Shown here: positions 46,821 to 56,453 of the stretch, one piece after another
How positions within the stretch are numbered: position 1 is the first letter of the stretch
Layout: the number at the start of each line of letters is the position of its first letter
Translations under genes and position numbers: made by a program
Notes under the pieces: generated by a model
Databases searched by the model: none
Told to the model about the DNA's origin: nothing
Seen by the model: the letters and a program-made list of their open reading frames with translations, nothing else
Origin: Neobacillus niacini
Lineage (GTDB): Bacteria > Bacillota > Bacilli > Bacillales > Cytobacillaceae
Length of the DNA: 64,000 nucleotides
Assembly: GCF_019749295.1 (NCBI RefSeq)
Contig: NZ_JACWFG010000002.1
Location: forward strand, 271,326 to 335,325
Reading direction: 5' to 3'

Positions 46821-49007
46821 TTAACGAACCGCTTTTCCAATCACCAGCATAGTTTCAATAAAATCTTCCTTCCCTGCCTTTTTAGCAAATACCTTAGCAA
46901 GATAGGTTCCCTCGGGCGGCAGGTCTTCAGCATTTATCACCTTATTGACCAACCCTTTTTTCACATTCTGATGACTGTCCAAAAATCCAACAAATCGGAA
47001 ATCATCTGGATTGAAAAGCGCGATTCCAAACTCATCTGCACCTCCTGGAAGGTAGACTTCATAATGATAGGTTCCCGGCTGATCGCCATCCTTAAAGTCA
47101 AACCCCATTACCCTTGGATAGTTAGGCTCTTCCAGTACATATATATAGGGAATCTGAATTTTACCTGCACCGGCATTAATATTTAGATACCCATCATGAA
47201 TTTTCCCCTTTAACTGGGCTGGGTCCACCTTTAATTCAATCTTAGCATCCCTGGATTCTCCAGGCTCCAGGGTAAAAGCTAATGGGAAGCGCCATTCTAA
47301 ACCATCTGCATCCTTCGGTATGTCGAACGTATAACGTACCGGCTTTTTACTTAAATTCTCAACATGAAGAAATGCCTTGTGGACGTCACCCTCACTTTCA
47401 TATTTTCCAAAACGCAGTGAGCTAGGGGTAACCAATGATTCTGCCTTTATGGCTTCCGTAACCTGAATCCTTCCTGCCCCTTGTTCATAGGTCCTATAAG
47501 GCTTTCCGTTTTTATCTAACGGTTTGGCTGTATTCATCAACGCTGCCTTAATTTGTTCCGGCGTCCACTCTGGATGTGCTTGTTTAATGAGCGCACATGC
47601 CCCGGCAACATGCGGCGCTGCCATACTCGTCCCTTGAAGAGACAGATAGCCGCCAGGAATTGTCGAATTAACCGCTACACCCGGTGCCACAATATCCGGC
47701 TTTACTTCCCATGAATCTGTTACCGGCCCGCGCGAACTAAAGTCTGCCAGCAAATCCTTTTCCTGTGTCACCTGCACCTTTGCCAATGTATTGATTTTAT
47801 CTTTTAAAATTTCCCCGTCTTTCTTTGTGACCGACCCAACTGGGATATCCATCGGCGTATCCAGATTCCCCATAAACCCGCCGCTCAGGTTATTGTAAAT
47901 AACAACAGCCTTCGCTCCAGCTTCACGCGCGTTATTCGCCTTTTCGGAAAAAGTAATGGTACCCCTTTTTATCAGTACTATTTTTCCCATAACATCCTTT
48001 AACTCCGACTTCGTACCAAGCCCGCCATCAACGATGGGAAGAGATCGGTCCATTGCCCAGGAGCCTGAGCCCGCTAGTGGTTGAATCTGCATTTTATCCC
48101 GCATTCCTTCTATTAAAAGAAATGGTATATCTAAGGTAGGGGTTGAAGCCCCAACCGATATCGCTTTGGAGGCTGTTCCCGGCGATCCCACTGTCCAGAT
48201 ATTCGGACCCGAATTGCCAGCCGCTGCAATGGCGACGATCCCTCTATCAACAGCTCTATTCAATGCAAGCGAAATGGGCAGATCTGGACCATTGATGTCA
48301 TTTCCCAGCGAGAGGTTCATAATATCGACTCTGTCCTTAATCGCCTGCTCGATTGCTGCGAGCACATTTTCGGTTGTACCGCCGCCGCCAGGACCAAGCG
48401 CACGGTAAGCAAGAATTTTCGCCTCCGGGGCCACTCCCTTTAATTTTCCGTTCGCAGCAATAATTCCGGCTACATGCGTGCCATGAACGGTTGCCCTGCC
48501 CAGGGTTTTCGTTTCCATCGGGTCTCTATCTTTGTCAACAAGATCATGTCCCCCAGAGTAATTCCTTCTGAGATCTGGGTGTGTATAATCTACACCCGTA
48601 TCGATTACCCCGACAGTGACACCTTTTCCCGTCAATCGGCGGTTATTTTTATCAAAAAGGCCCCTGACTTCTTCGCCGCCAATAATCTTCACGCCTTCCT
48701 CGCCCTGCACCTTATACTCGTTCACAGGTGAAATACTAATGATTTGTTTGCTGGCCTCTGCGAGTTTAGCTATCGATTCCGGGTTTCCTTCCACAGAAAA
48801 ACCATAGATCGCTTCTGTAAAAACGCGTCTTAAATGAATGTCTTTATAGGGTTTGATGAGCAGTTCGATGTCCTGAGGAGATTGCGGTTCTTCTAGAACC
48901 ACTATCGCAATCCGTTCTTTCGGTATCGGAGGTGCTTCTAGTGAACGGGCAGACGTTGCCGTTTGTAGGGAGAAAATCAGTACGAATAAAAGTGTCCATT
49001 TTTTCAT
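46821..49007 (-). CDS. Secreted subtilisin-like serine protease with PA domain (Vpr type)
   Basis: 728 residues. Signal peptide MKKWTLLFVLIFSLQTATSA, an inhibitor I9-like propeptide (to about 105), then the S8 domain with catalytic Asp136 (VGVIDTGVDYTHPDL), His175 (HGTHVAG) and Ser461 (GTSMAAPHVAG). A protease-associated domain (about 310-415, KIVLIKRGTITFSEKANNA) is inserted between the His and Ser blocks, as in Vpr. The C-terminal ~230 residues form beta-rich Fn3-like modules. It lies between upp and the atp operon, not a standard position. The second ATG after AAAGGGGGA is used. Confidence 0.93.
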   Translation of the reverse strand: MKKWTLLFVLIFSLQTATSARSLEAPPIPKERIAIVVLEEPQSPQDIELLIKPYKDIHLRRVFTEAIYGFSVEGNPESIAKLAEASKQIISISPVNEYKVQGEEGVKIIGGEEVRGLFDKNNRRLTGKGVTVGVIDTGVDYTHPDLRRNYSGGHDLVDKDRDPMETKTLGRATVHGTHVAGIIAANGKLKGVAPEAKILAYRALGPGGGGTTENVLAAIEQAIKDRVDIMNLSLGNDINGPDLPISLALNRAVDRGIVAIAAAGNSGPNIWTVGSPGTASKAISVGASTPTLDIPFLLIEGMRDKMQIQPLAGSGSWAMDRSLPIVDGGLGTKSELKDVMGKIVLIKRGTITFSEKANNAREAGAKAVVIYNNLSGGFMGNLDTPMDIPVGSVTKKDGEILKDKINTLAKVQVTQEKDLLADFSSRGPVTDSWEVKPDIVAPGVAVNSTIPGGYLSLQGTSMAAPHVAGACALIKQAHPEWTPEQIKAALMNTAKPLDKNGKPYRTYEQGAGRIQVTEAIKAESLVTPSSLRFGKYESEGDVHKAFLHVENLSKKPVRYTFDIPKDADGLEWRFPLAFTLEPGESRDAKIELKVDPAQLKGKIHDGYLNINAGAGKIQIPYIYVLEEPNYPRVMGFDFKDGDQPGTYHYEVYLPGGADEFGIALFNPDDFRFVGFLDSHQNVKKGLVNKVINAEDLPPEGTYLAKVFAKKAGKEDFIETMLVIGKAVR

Positions 49008-49090
49008 CAAAAAAATCCCCCTTTTTTTCATACTATTTTCATCATGAGGGCAAAATATGCACTATTTCGGGAGATAGTATTTGGTACCTC

Positions 49091-49650
49091 ATTTCGTACC
49101 AGTGGAGCGGAGGTTACTTTATCCCTTTTAAAGACAAATCGCTCTCCTTCTTCGTTGGGATTTGTCCTCAAGAACCCTTATTAAGGACGAATCTTCTCCC
49201 ACTAACTTTCGTTTTGTCCTCAAGACCCTTATTAAAGACAAATCTCTATCCCTCCTCTTTGGTATTTGTTCTCAAGACCACTTATTAAAGACAAATCGCT
49301 CTCCTTCTTCGTTGGGATCTGTCCTCAAGACCCCTTATTAAGGACAAATCCCTCTCCTTCCTCCTTGGGATTTGTCCTCAAGACCCCTTATTAAGGACAA
49401 ATCCCTCTCCTTCTTCGTTGGGATTTGTCCTCAAGACCCCTTATTAAGGACAAATCGCTCTCCTTCCTCCTTGGGATTTGTCCTCAAGACCCCTTATTAA
49501 GGACAAATCTCTCTCCTTCTTCGTTGGGATTTGTCCTCAAGAACCCTTATTAAGGACAAATCCCTTTCCTTCCTCTTTGGGATTTGTCCTCAAGACCTCT
49601 TATTAAGGACGAATCTTCTCCCACTCACTTTCGTTTTGTCCTCAATCGCT
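49091..49650. repeat. Ten tandem hairpin units, 51-53 bp period
   Basis: Each unit holds AGGACAAATCCC and GGGATTTGTCCT arms (12 bp) around a pyrimidine-rich loop; units begin at about 49132, 49185, 49236, 49289, 49342, 49395, 49448, 49501, 49554, 49607. Inner loops alternate TTCTTCGTTGG and TTCCTCCTTGG. The array fills the gap between upp and the protease. Confidence 0.95.
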
Positions 49651-49661
49651 TAATAAATTCA

Positions 49662-49702
49662 AAAAACAAAAAAACTGAGCAGACAAAAAGTCTGCTCAGC
49701 TC
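49662..49702 (-). terminator. Terminator of upp
   Basis: CTGAGCAGAC and GTCTGCTCAG arms with a long T run on the minus strand. Confidence 0.9.
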
Positions 49703-49712
49703 TAAAAAACCC

Positions 49713-50381
<669 letters not shown>

Positions 50382-50415
50382 TTACAGAAAAACGATTTAA
50401 GTAGCAACTCAAACC

Positions 50416-50452
50416 AAAAAGAAATCGACCACCACTTGGAGTCGATTTCACA
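50416..50452 (-). terminator. Terminator of glyA
   Basis: GAAATCGA and TCGATTTC arms with TTTTTGG on the minus strand. Confidence 0.8.
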
Positions 50453-50457
50453 GATGT

Positions 50458-51699
50458 TTAATATTCAGGATAAAGTGTGAATTTACCTGTTAAAGCCTCA
50501 ACACGAGCAGCCGCTTCTTTCAGCTTCGCTTCGTCTTCATGATTTTTCAAGGTAAATGAAATGATTGATGCAATTTCATCCATTTCTTCTAAACCAAATC
50601 CGCGGCTTGTAACAGCTGCCGTACCAATACGGATACCGCTTGTTACAAACGGACTTTGCGGATCAAATGGAATGGTATTTTTGTTAACCGTAATTCCCAC
50701 TTCATCTAGTACCTTTTCCGCAACCTTACCAGTCAAATTAAGAGTTTGCATATCTAATAGAAGCAAGTGGTTGTCTGTACCGCCAGACACAAGCTTGATT
50801 CCTTCTTTTTGCAATCCTTCTGCTAAACGCTTCGCATTCGCAATAATTTGACCTGCGTATTCTTTAAAGCTTTCTTGTAGAACTTCCCCAAACGCAACTG
50901 CTTTTGCAGAAATCACGTGCATTAATGGACCGCCTTGGATTCCAGGGAAAATAGACTTATCAATCTTCTTGCCCCATTCTTCTTTACAAAGAATCATCCC
51001 GCCGCGTGGTCCACGCAGTGTTTTATGAGTAGTAGTTGTTACAAAATCAGCGTATGGTACTGGATTTTGGTGAAGTCCAGCAGCAACTAGACCCGCAATA
51101 TGAGCCATATCAACCATTAAATAAGCGCCCACTTCATCGGCGATTTCACGGAACTTCGCAAAATCGATTTCACGTGGATATGCACTAGCACCGGCAACAA
51201 TCATCTTTGGCTTGTGCTCACGTGCTTTTGCTAAAACATCATCATAATTAATGCGATGAGTGGTTTGGTCTACACCATACTCTACAAAGTTATATTGAAC
51301 ACCACTAAAGTTTACAGGGCTGCCGTGTGTTAAGTGACCGCCATGTGATAGGTTCATACCAAGAACGGTATCGCCTTGTTCAAGAGCTGTAAAGTATACA
51401 GCCATGTTTGCCTGTGCGCCAGAATGAGGCTGCACGTTTACATACTCTGCACCAAAGATTTCCTTCGCGCGCTCGCGGGCAAGATCTTCGACGATGTCCA
51501 CATATTCACAACCGCCATAATAGCGGCGGCCTGGATAGCCTTCTGCATATTTATTGGTTAACACAGATCCCTGTGCTTCCATTACTGCTTCACTTACAAA
51601 GTTTTCTGAGGCAATTAATTCGATTTTTCCGCGCTGGCGTCCTAATTCTTGTTGAATCGCTTCAAATACCTGCTTGTCCTGGTTAGACAAATGCTTCAT
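50458..51699 (-). CDS. glyA: Serine hydroxymethyltransferase
   Basis: 413 residues, full length. PLP lysine in [13 protein letters not shown]. Interconverts serine and glycine with tetrahydrofolate. GGGGGG-type RBS before ATG. Confidence 0.97.
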   Translation of the reverse strand: MKHLSNQDKQVFEAIQQELGRQRGKIELIASENFVSEAVMEAQGSVLTNKYAEGYPGRRYYGGCEYVDIVEDLARERAKEIFGAEYVNVQPHSGAQANMAVYFTALEQGDTVLGMNLSHGGHLTHGSPVNFSGVQYNFVEYGVDQTTHRINYDDVLAKAREHKPKMIVAGASAYPREIDFAKFREIADEVGAYLMVDMAHIAGLVAAGLHQNPVPYADFVTTTTHKTLRGPRGGMILCKEEWGKKIDKSIFPGIQGGPLMHVISAKAVAFGEVLQESFKEYAGQIIANAKRLAEGLQKEGIKLVSGGTDNHLLLLDMQTLNLTGKVAEKVLDEVGITVNKNTIPFDPQSPFVTSGIRIGTAAVTSRGFGLEEMDEIASIISFTLKNHEDEAKLKEAAARVEALTGKFTLYPEY

Positions 51700-51773
51700 G
51701 GTAATCCCCCCTGTATGTATGAACCTGAATTAATCTTTTGAAAATTCCCTCTATATAATAGCACGTTTCTCTC

Positions 51774-51816
51774 TAAAAGAGAAATGGGGATTCGTAAATT
51801 CCCCATTTCTTTTATT
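51774..51816 (-). terminator. Terminator upstream of glyA (ywlG transcript)
   Basis: GAAATGGGGAATT and AATCCCCATTTC arms followed by TCTTTT on the minus strand. Confidence 0.8.
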
Positions 51817-51897
51817 TTACCCTATAAAAAGGATAAAGAAAATATGCTAAATACGAACATACAAATAAAATTATAATTAATCATTCGTGTTCAACGA

Positions 51898-52464
51898 TTA
51901 ACTACAGCTAGAATTCCCCGCAGTTCTTTCATAGACCGCCCGCGCTCCGCCAATAAGTTTTGGCCGGGTTTTCGCCAAAGTAACATGTGCATGTCCGACG
52001 TTTTTCTGCGTGACTCTTATCGGTACCGCCACATGCTTCAAGTGCATACCGATAAAGGTATGACCAATATCGATTCCGGCATCTGCCTTTAAAAATTCAA
52101 CGACGCAGGCATCCTTCATTTTTTCAAATGCATAAGTCGCCATTGCGCCGCCCGCAGTGCGAACAGGCACGACAGACACTTCGTCTAAACGACGTTTATC
52201 TGCCTCAGCTCTTTCAATCACAAGTGCCCGGTTTAAATGCTCGCAGCACTGAAATGCCAAAACAACACCAGTGTCCTTCGTGAACCGACTTAATTGCCTG
52301 TAAATCATCTCAGCTACATCCACAGTACCTGATGTCCCGATTTTCTCGCCAATGACCTCACTGGTGCTGCAGCCTACGACTACTAACTGCCCCTGCTTTA
52401 AAGAAGCTTGGGTTTGAAACTCGTTTAAAATGGCTTCAAGTTCTTTTTCCCATTCTTGAATCAT
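51898..52464 (-). CDS. ywlG: YwlG family protein (TIGR01440)
   Basis: 188 residues; conserved protein of unknown function, always in this gene order in Bacillus. Visible are [14 protein letters not shown] and the C-terminal [20 protein letters not shown]. The ATG eight bases from AGGA is used, 11 bp after the rpiB stop; longer in-frame starts run into rpiB. Confidence 0.9.
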   Translation of the reverse strand: MIQEWEKELEAILNEFQTQASLKQGQLVVVGCSTSEVIGEKIGTSGTVDVAEMIYRQLSRFTKDTGVVLAFQCCEHLNRALVIERAEADKRRLDEVSVVPVRTAGGAMATYAFEKMKDACVVEFLKADAGIDIGHTFIGMHLKHVAVPIRVTQKNVGHAHVTLAKTRPKLIGGARAVYERTAGNSSCS

Positions 52465-52474
52465 TTTCATCATC

Positions 52475-52915
52475 CTACTTATTCTCGTATTCGCTGATTT
52501 TCCCAACGCGCGTAGCATGACGGCCGCCTTCAAACTCTTCTGTCAGCCAAATTTGTGCAATATCACGTGCAAGACCCGGTCCGATTACCCGCTCACCCAT
52601 CGTGAGGATATTGGTATCATTGTGCGCACGTGTCGCCTTTGCACTAAAGGTATCGTGCACTAGGGCACAGCGGATTCCCTTTACCTTGTTCGCAGCAATG
52701 CTCATGCCAATTCCCGTTCCACAAATTAAGATTCCGCGATCAAACTCACCGCTCGCAACTTTCTCCGCAACCGGAAGAGCATAATCCGGATAATCAACAG
52801 ATCCTTCACATTCACAGCCGAAATCTTGGTACTCAATGCCAAGCTCATCCATTAAACTAGCAATTTCCCTACGAATATTAACCCCGCCATGATCAGACGC
52901 TAATGCTACCTTCAT
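52475..52915 (-). CDS. rpiB: Ribose-5-phosphate isomerase B
   Basis: 146 residues (YwlF). ASDHGG near the start and active-site Cys in [13 protein letters not shown]; His in [10 protein letters not shown]. Interconverts ribose 5-phosphate and ribulose 5-phosphate. Confidence 0.94.
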   Translation of the reverse strand: MKVALASDHGGVNIRREIASLMDELGIEYQDFGCECEGSVDYPDYALPVAEKVASGEFDRGILICGTGIGMSIAANKVKGIRCALVHDTFSAKATRAHNDTNILTMGERVIGPGLARDIAQIWLTEEFEGGRHATRVGKISEYENK

Positions 52916-53014
52916 ATTAAAAACCTCCTATATTCATCCCAACAAATCAAAATATGTAACTTTTACTATTCTGATTTAATATTGACATACCGCCATAAAA
53001 ATATAAAGCACTCA

Positions 53015-53461
53015 TCACTGAGAGCTTTGAATTTTTTCAATTGCCTGCTTAATTAAGTTGTCAAGCTCCTGAAAGGTCTCCTGGTAGATAGCCAAATTGC
53101 CGCCAAATGGATCGACCACATCAACAGCATATTTCTCACCTGTGAACTCCTTCAAGGTAAAAACCTTGCCCGCACTGTCAGGGTATTGCTGAAGGATAGC
53201 ATTTTTATGTGAACCTGTCATCGTCAAAATTAAATCTGCCCATTGAACAGAATCTTTATTTAGCATAGTGGAGGAATGATTATGTTCGATATGATGATCA
53301 TCCAGCACCTTTTTGGCGTGAGCAGATGCCTCACTCCCCGTTGCCGCGTAAATTCCGGCGGACTTCACTTCAAGGCCGTCAATCTTTTTACTTTTTAAAA
53401 TGGCTTCAGCCATCGGGCTTCTGCATGTATTCCCTGTACAAACAAATAAAATGCGCTGCAA
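53015..53461 (-). CDS. ywlE: Protein arginine phosphatase YwlE
   Basis: 148 residues, low-molecular-weight phosphatase fold. P-loop CTGNTCR (C8-R14): the Thr in this loop, instead of Ile/Leu, is what gives YwlE its phospho-arginine specificity. General acid Asp in DVVDPFGG. It counters the arginine kinase McsB. Confidence 0.94.
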   Translation of the reverse strand: MQRILFVCTGNTCRSPMAEAILKSKKIDGLEVKSAGIYAATGSEASAHAKKVLDDHHIEHNHSSTMLNKDSVQWADLILTMTGSHKNAILQQYPDSAGKVFTLKEFTGEKYAVDVVDPFGGNLAIYQETFQELDNLIKQAIEKIQSSQ

Positions 53462-53483
53462 ACTGCCAGCCTCCTTTCACGAA

Positions 53484-53552
53484 TTATCCAGCTCCCGCGC
53501 CTAGGAAAACTTGACCTGTAATTTTCCACAAACAAGACGCTTCCGCTTTTCT
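53484..53552. repeat. Shortened copy of the TTGTCCAG...CGCTTTTCT element
   Basis: TTATCCAGCTCCCGCGCCTA at one end and GACGCTTCCGCTTTTCT at the other; the middle is mostly deleted. Confidence 0.7.
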
Positions 53553-53614
53553 ATGTACATTTTATCATTTCTCCACACTCAATGAAAAAACCTTTCACTA
53601 TTTTAGGAAAGGTC

Positions 53615-54172
53615 TTATAAAAAGGGATAAAGTAATTTGATCCCGAATGCCAGCAAAATACTGCCCCCCAGCGCCTCACTGTAGGAGCCAATCCAGCCTT
53701 GCGCTTTTTTACCAAGCAGTAAACCAGACCATGTTAACACAGTTGCCACCGCACCAAAACAGATAATGACCAATAGCGTTTTTGCCCCATAGATTCCTAA
53801 TGTCAACCCAAGTGAAAAGCTATCAAGGCTTACACTGGTAGCAAAAATGATTAATCCCCATCCAACAGGCGTCATCACCGGTTCCTCACTCTTCCTCAGG
53901 CTCGCCCAAATCATTTGCACCCCAAGGATAATTAACAGTAATCCGCCAACAATCGAGGCAAACGCGCCAAATTTATCCGATAGAAATCTCCCGGCAAGCA
54001 TACCCACAAGCGGCATCCATACATGGAATAAACCAATTGTAATTCCAATTTTAAAAATTTGCCGCAGCCGTAACTTAAACATACCCATTCCGAGACCAAC
54101 AGAAAAGGCATCCATTCCTAACGCAAACGCCATTAATAACAGCGTTACAATTTCTCCAACCATTCCATACAC
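53615..54172 (-). CDS. mntP: Manganese efflux pump MntP
   Basis: 185 residues (YwlD), six membrane segments, with paired Asp-containing motifs [15 protein letters not shown] and [14 protein letters not shown] that bind Mn2+. GTG nine bases after AAGGGGG is used; the true start may be the ATG three codons later. No yybP-ykoY manganese riboswitch is seen upstream. Confidence 0.92.
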   Translation of the reverse strand: MYGMVGEIVTLLLMAFALGMDAFSVGLGMGMFKLRLRQIFKIGITIGLFHVWMPLVGMLAGRFLSDKFGAFASIVGGLLLIILGVQMIWASLRKSEEPVMTPVGWGLIIFATSVSLDSFSLGLTLGIYGAKTLLVIICFGAVATVLTWSGLLLGKKAQGWIGSYSEALGGSILLAFGIKLLYPFL

Positions 54173-54235
54173 GAATCTCAACCCCCTTGGACTTGCCCTG
54201 ATTTAACATATGCAGTTCCAAAAGAATTTAGAATT

Positions 54236-54485
54236 AAGAAAAGCGTAAGGCGCCCGTAATCACCGACAAGCAGAAGACGAGCCGGCTGGAAGGCTGTTCT
54301 TTAACCTTCTGGAGTGATTGTCAGAAATGTGGAGGCGACTGCTCTGGGACGAAGGCATAAGACGCACACTGCAAGAAGGCGCTTTTTGCCTTCTTCAGGG
54401 GGTGGCTTATGACTCGAGTCCCAAGGAGCCGGAACTAGACAAGCTTCTGACCTCGAGCCGATGGCGCCTGAAGCTGAACAATTCC
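54236..54485. repeat. Long inverted copy of the same intergenic element
   Basis: Starts AGAAAAGCG and ends GAAGCTGAACAA, the reverse complement of the element ends, with internal hairpins (AAGAAGGCGC / GCCTTCTT). No gene is seen in this 349-bp gap. Confidence 0.6.
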
Positions 54486-54521
54486 AAAAAAACAGGCCTT
54501 CCTTCAAGGAAAACCTAAGCT

Positions 54522-55565
54522 TTATTCATTAATTATTTTATTCCCTGCTGCTTTTTCCAAGCGATTCATAATCGCATGTCCAACACCGGTATTCGGAAAC
54601 ATTTCACTATAAATAATATCGACCTTTTCTTGATTAAAACGGCGTAACGTATCATAAAGGGCAGTGGCAACACTCTCAAGCTTGTCCCTTCTCCCGCAAG
54701 AGATCGTCACATCACTTTGGTAGTCCTCCACTGTTTCCTCCGTTGCAAGCACACCCACTCGCAGCCCCTCATTCTGCCTTTCTTCTATTAAAGACTGCAA
54801 GAAAGACTTACTGCCGTTAACTAAATAAAGCGGCGCATTTGGAGCATAATGCTGATATTTCATTCCTGGAGCCTTCGGTTTAGAAGCTTCATCGATTAAT
54901 GCGGCATCAAGATGAACCTCACCCACAACTGCCTCAAGCTGCTCTTTCGTCACCCCGCCCGGCCGTAAAATGACTGGGATATCCTCCGTACAATCTAAAA
55001 CCGTCGATTCGACTCCAACACCGGTTGAACCGCCATCAAGCACACCAGCAATTTTCCCATCCAAATCATCTATCACATGCTGAGCCTTTGTTGGACTAGG
55101 CTTTCCTGAGCTATTGGCACTAGGGGCAGCAATCGGCAGCTGACATTTTTTCAAAAGTGCGAGTGCAACTGGATGATCAGGCATCCTAACCGCGACACTA
55201 TCCAAGCCTGCTGTTGCTTTATGGGAGAGAACTCCGGACTTCTTTTTAAAAATTATCGTTAAGGGACCTGGCCAAAACGATTCCATAAGTAATTCCGCTT
55301 TTTCAGGGATCTCCCTGACAAATGCATGAATTTGCTTTTTATCACCAATGTGGATAATCAGTGGATTATCGCTCGGTCTGCCTTTCGCGGCATAGATTTT
55401 TTCCACAGCCACATCACTTTCAGCATTTCCTCCAAGGCCATAAACCGTTTCCGTAGGCAGTGCCACCACTTCATTTTCTTGCAGGAAATGAGCTGCATCC
55501 ACAACCTGTGGATTATTTTCTAGGTTATCCACATACTTATCCACTTTCCAAACTTTTGTGTTCAT
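54522..55565 (-). CDS. ywlC: Threonylcarbamoyl-AMP synthase
   Basis: 347 residues: YrdC-like catalytic domain (about 15-210, KGRPSDNPLIIHI and PSANSSGKPSPT) plus Sua5 C-terminal domain (about 230-345). Makes the activated intermediate for t6A37 of tRNA. Its 5' end carries three DnaA-box-like sites. Confidence 0.95.
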   Translation of the reverse strand: MNTKVWKVDKYVDNLENNPQVVDAAHFLQENEVVALPTETVYGLGGNAESDVAVEKIYAAKGRPSDNPLIIHIGDKKQIHAFVREIPEKAELLMESFWPGPLTIIFKKKSGVLSHKATAGLDSVAVRMPDHPVALALLKKCQLPIAAPSANSSGKPSPTKAQHVIDDLDGKIAGVLDGGSTGVGVESTVLDCTEDIPVILRPGGVTKEQLEAVVGEVHLDAALIDEASKPKAPGMKYQHYAPNAPLYLVNGSKSFLQSLIEERQNEGLRVGVLATEETVEDYQSDVTISCGRRDKLESVATALYDTLRRFNQEKVDIIYSEMFPNTGVGHAIMNRLEKAAGNKIINE

Positions 55566-55776
55566 AGTTATCCACCTTTATCTGAAGCGCAAATGATATC
55601 GAAATTTGCCGAATTTAGGCTCTTTGTCTCATATTACTTTTGAAAGTATAAAAGAAGGTGGGGATAAACACAACCCCTTATCCACAAATTGTGCATAACT
55701 ATCTTAAAAAAGTGGATAACTTTGTGGATTAATCCACAATTATAGAGAAAATTTTAAAAATAACGAGTTATCCACA
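55507..55776. promoter_or_regulatory. DnaA-box cluster at ywlC-ywlB
   Basis: Four perfect boxes: TTATCCACA at 55525, 55678 and 55768, and TTATGCACA (reverse) at 55690. At least seven single-mismatch boxes at 55507, 55537, 55568, 55659, 55711, 55723 and 55730 are interspersed on both strands. B. subtilis has a DnaA-binding cluster at this same locus. Confidence 0.85.
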
Positions 55777-56186
55777 TTAAATACATGTCGAATGTGTTCT
55801 AAGGAATAAAGTTCAGCAGGCAATAAGTCCTTGTCTACCTTCTCGAAACCCAGCAACTCAAAAAACGGCAAAGCCACGCCTTTATTCGTTGCCAAAAACA
55901 AACTTCTCATTCCTTTTTCCTTCGCTAATTGCATCATTTGTGTAATCAACAAGACAATATCCTTTTCCGCCTGCCCTGGCGAAACCACCAACGAACGCAG
56001 CAATCCACAGTCCTTGAATACCTCCATTCCAAGTGTACCCTTGATTGCCCCATCCTCATCCTCGAGCATTAAAAAGTATTCTACACTTTCCTCTGTTAAA
56101 CCATCGGTCCCAAGGTTCGCCTTCTTTAGGAACTCTCTTAAAGTGCTCAAATCCTCTTTATTCACACAGCGTATAAGTGCTTGCAT
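55740..56186 (-). CDS. ywlB: GNAT-family protein YwlB
   Basis: 148 residues, single acetyltransferase-like domain (LRSLVVSPGQAEKDIVLLITQ, then FFELLGFEKVD). Same size and position as B. subtilis YwlB; related to ArgA-type N-acetyltransferases. Substrate unknown. ATG after AGAGGTGG. One DnaA box lies in its last codons. Confidence 0.85.
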   Translation of the reverse strand: MQALIRCVNKEDLSTLREFLKKANLGTDGLTEESVEYFLMLEDEDGAIKGTLGMEVFKDCGLLRSLVVSPGQAEKDIVLLITQMMQLAKEKGMRSLFLATNKGVALPFFELLGFEKVDKDLLPAELYSLEHIRHVFNVDNSLFLKFSL

Positions 56187-56284
56187 CCCTACCACCTCTT
56201 TTATTTGATACTCTACTCTATGAAAAAAGTTAGAATGCTAGAACTAACTCATGCGAAATCTAGTAAATTTTATATAAAAATAAA

Positions 56285-56316
56285 CAACCAGCCCCATTTT
56301 TCGGGACTGGCTGCTT
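56285..56316 (-). terminator. Terminator of spoIIR
   Basis: CAGCCAGTCCC and GGGGCTGGTTG arms followed by TTTATTTTT on the minus strand. Confidence 0.8.
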
Positions 56317-56348
56317 CATTGTTAGTAAATAAATGCTTATATTTCCTT

Positions 56349-56448
56349 TTATCCGCGTTCGTTAGGTTATATCCGCGATAATCGAATTATATCCGCGTTT
56401 ATTCAGATATATCCGCGTAAATCAAATTATATCCGCGATGACTACATT
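56349..56448. repeat. Five-unit array, exact 20-bp period, core TATCCGCG
   Basis: ATCCGCG starts at 56351, 56371, 56391, 56411 and 56431; the other ~12 bases vary. It lies between the spoIIR stop and its terminator, so it should be in the spoIIR mRNA. Confidence 0.93.
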
Positions 56449-56453
56449 TACAC

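Noticed and set aside
49091..49650. Possible CRISPR array or coding repeats (frames read through it)
   Set aside because: The 53-bp units are near-identical throughout with no spacers; the frames change phase between units, since 53 is not a multiple of 3, and lack an RBS.
54173..54521. Manganese (yybP-ykoY) riboswitch upstream of mntP
   Set aside because: The region is a dispersed repeat in inverted orientation; I could not find the conserved riboswitch core.
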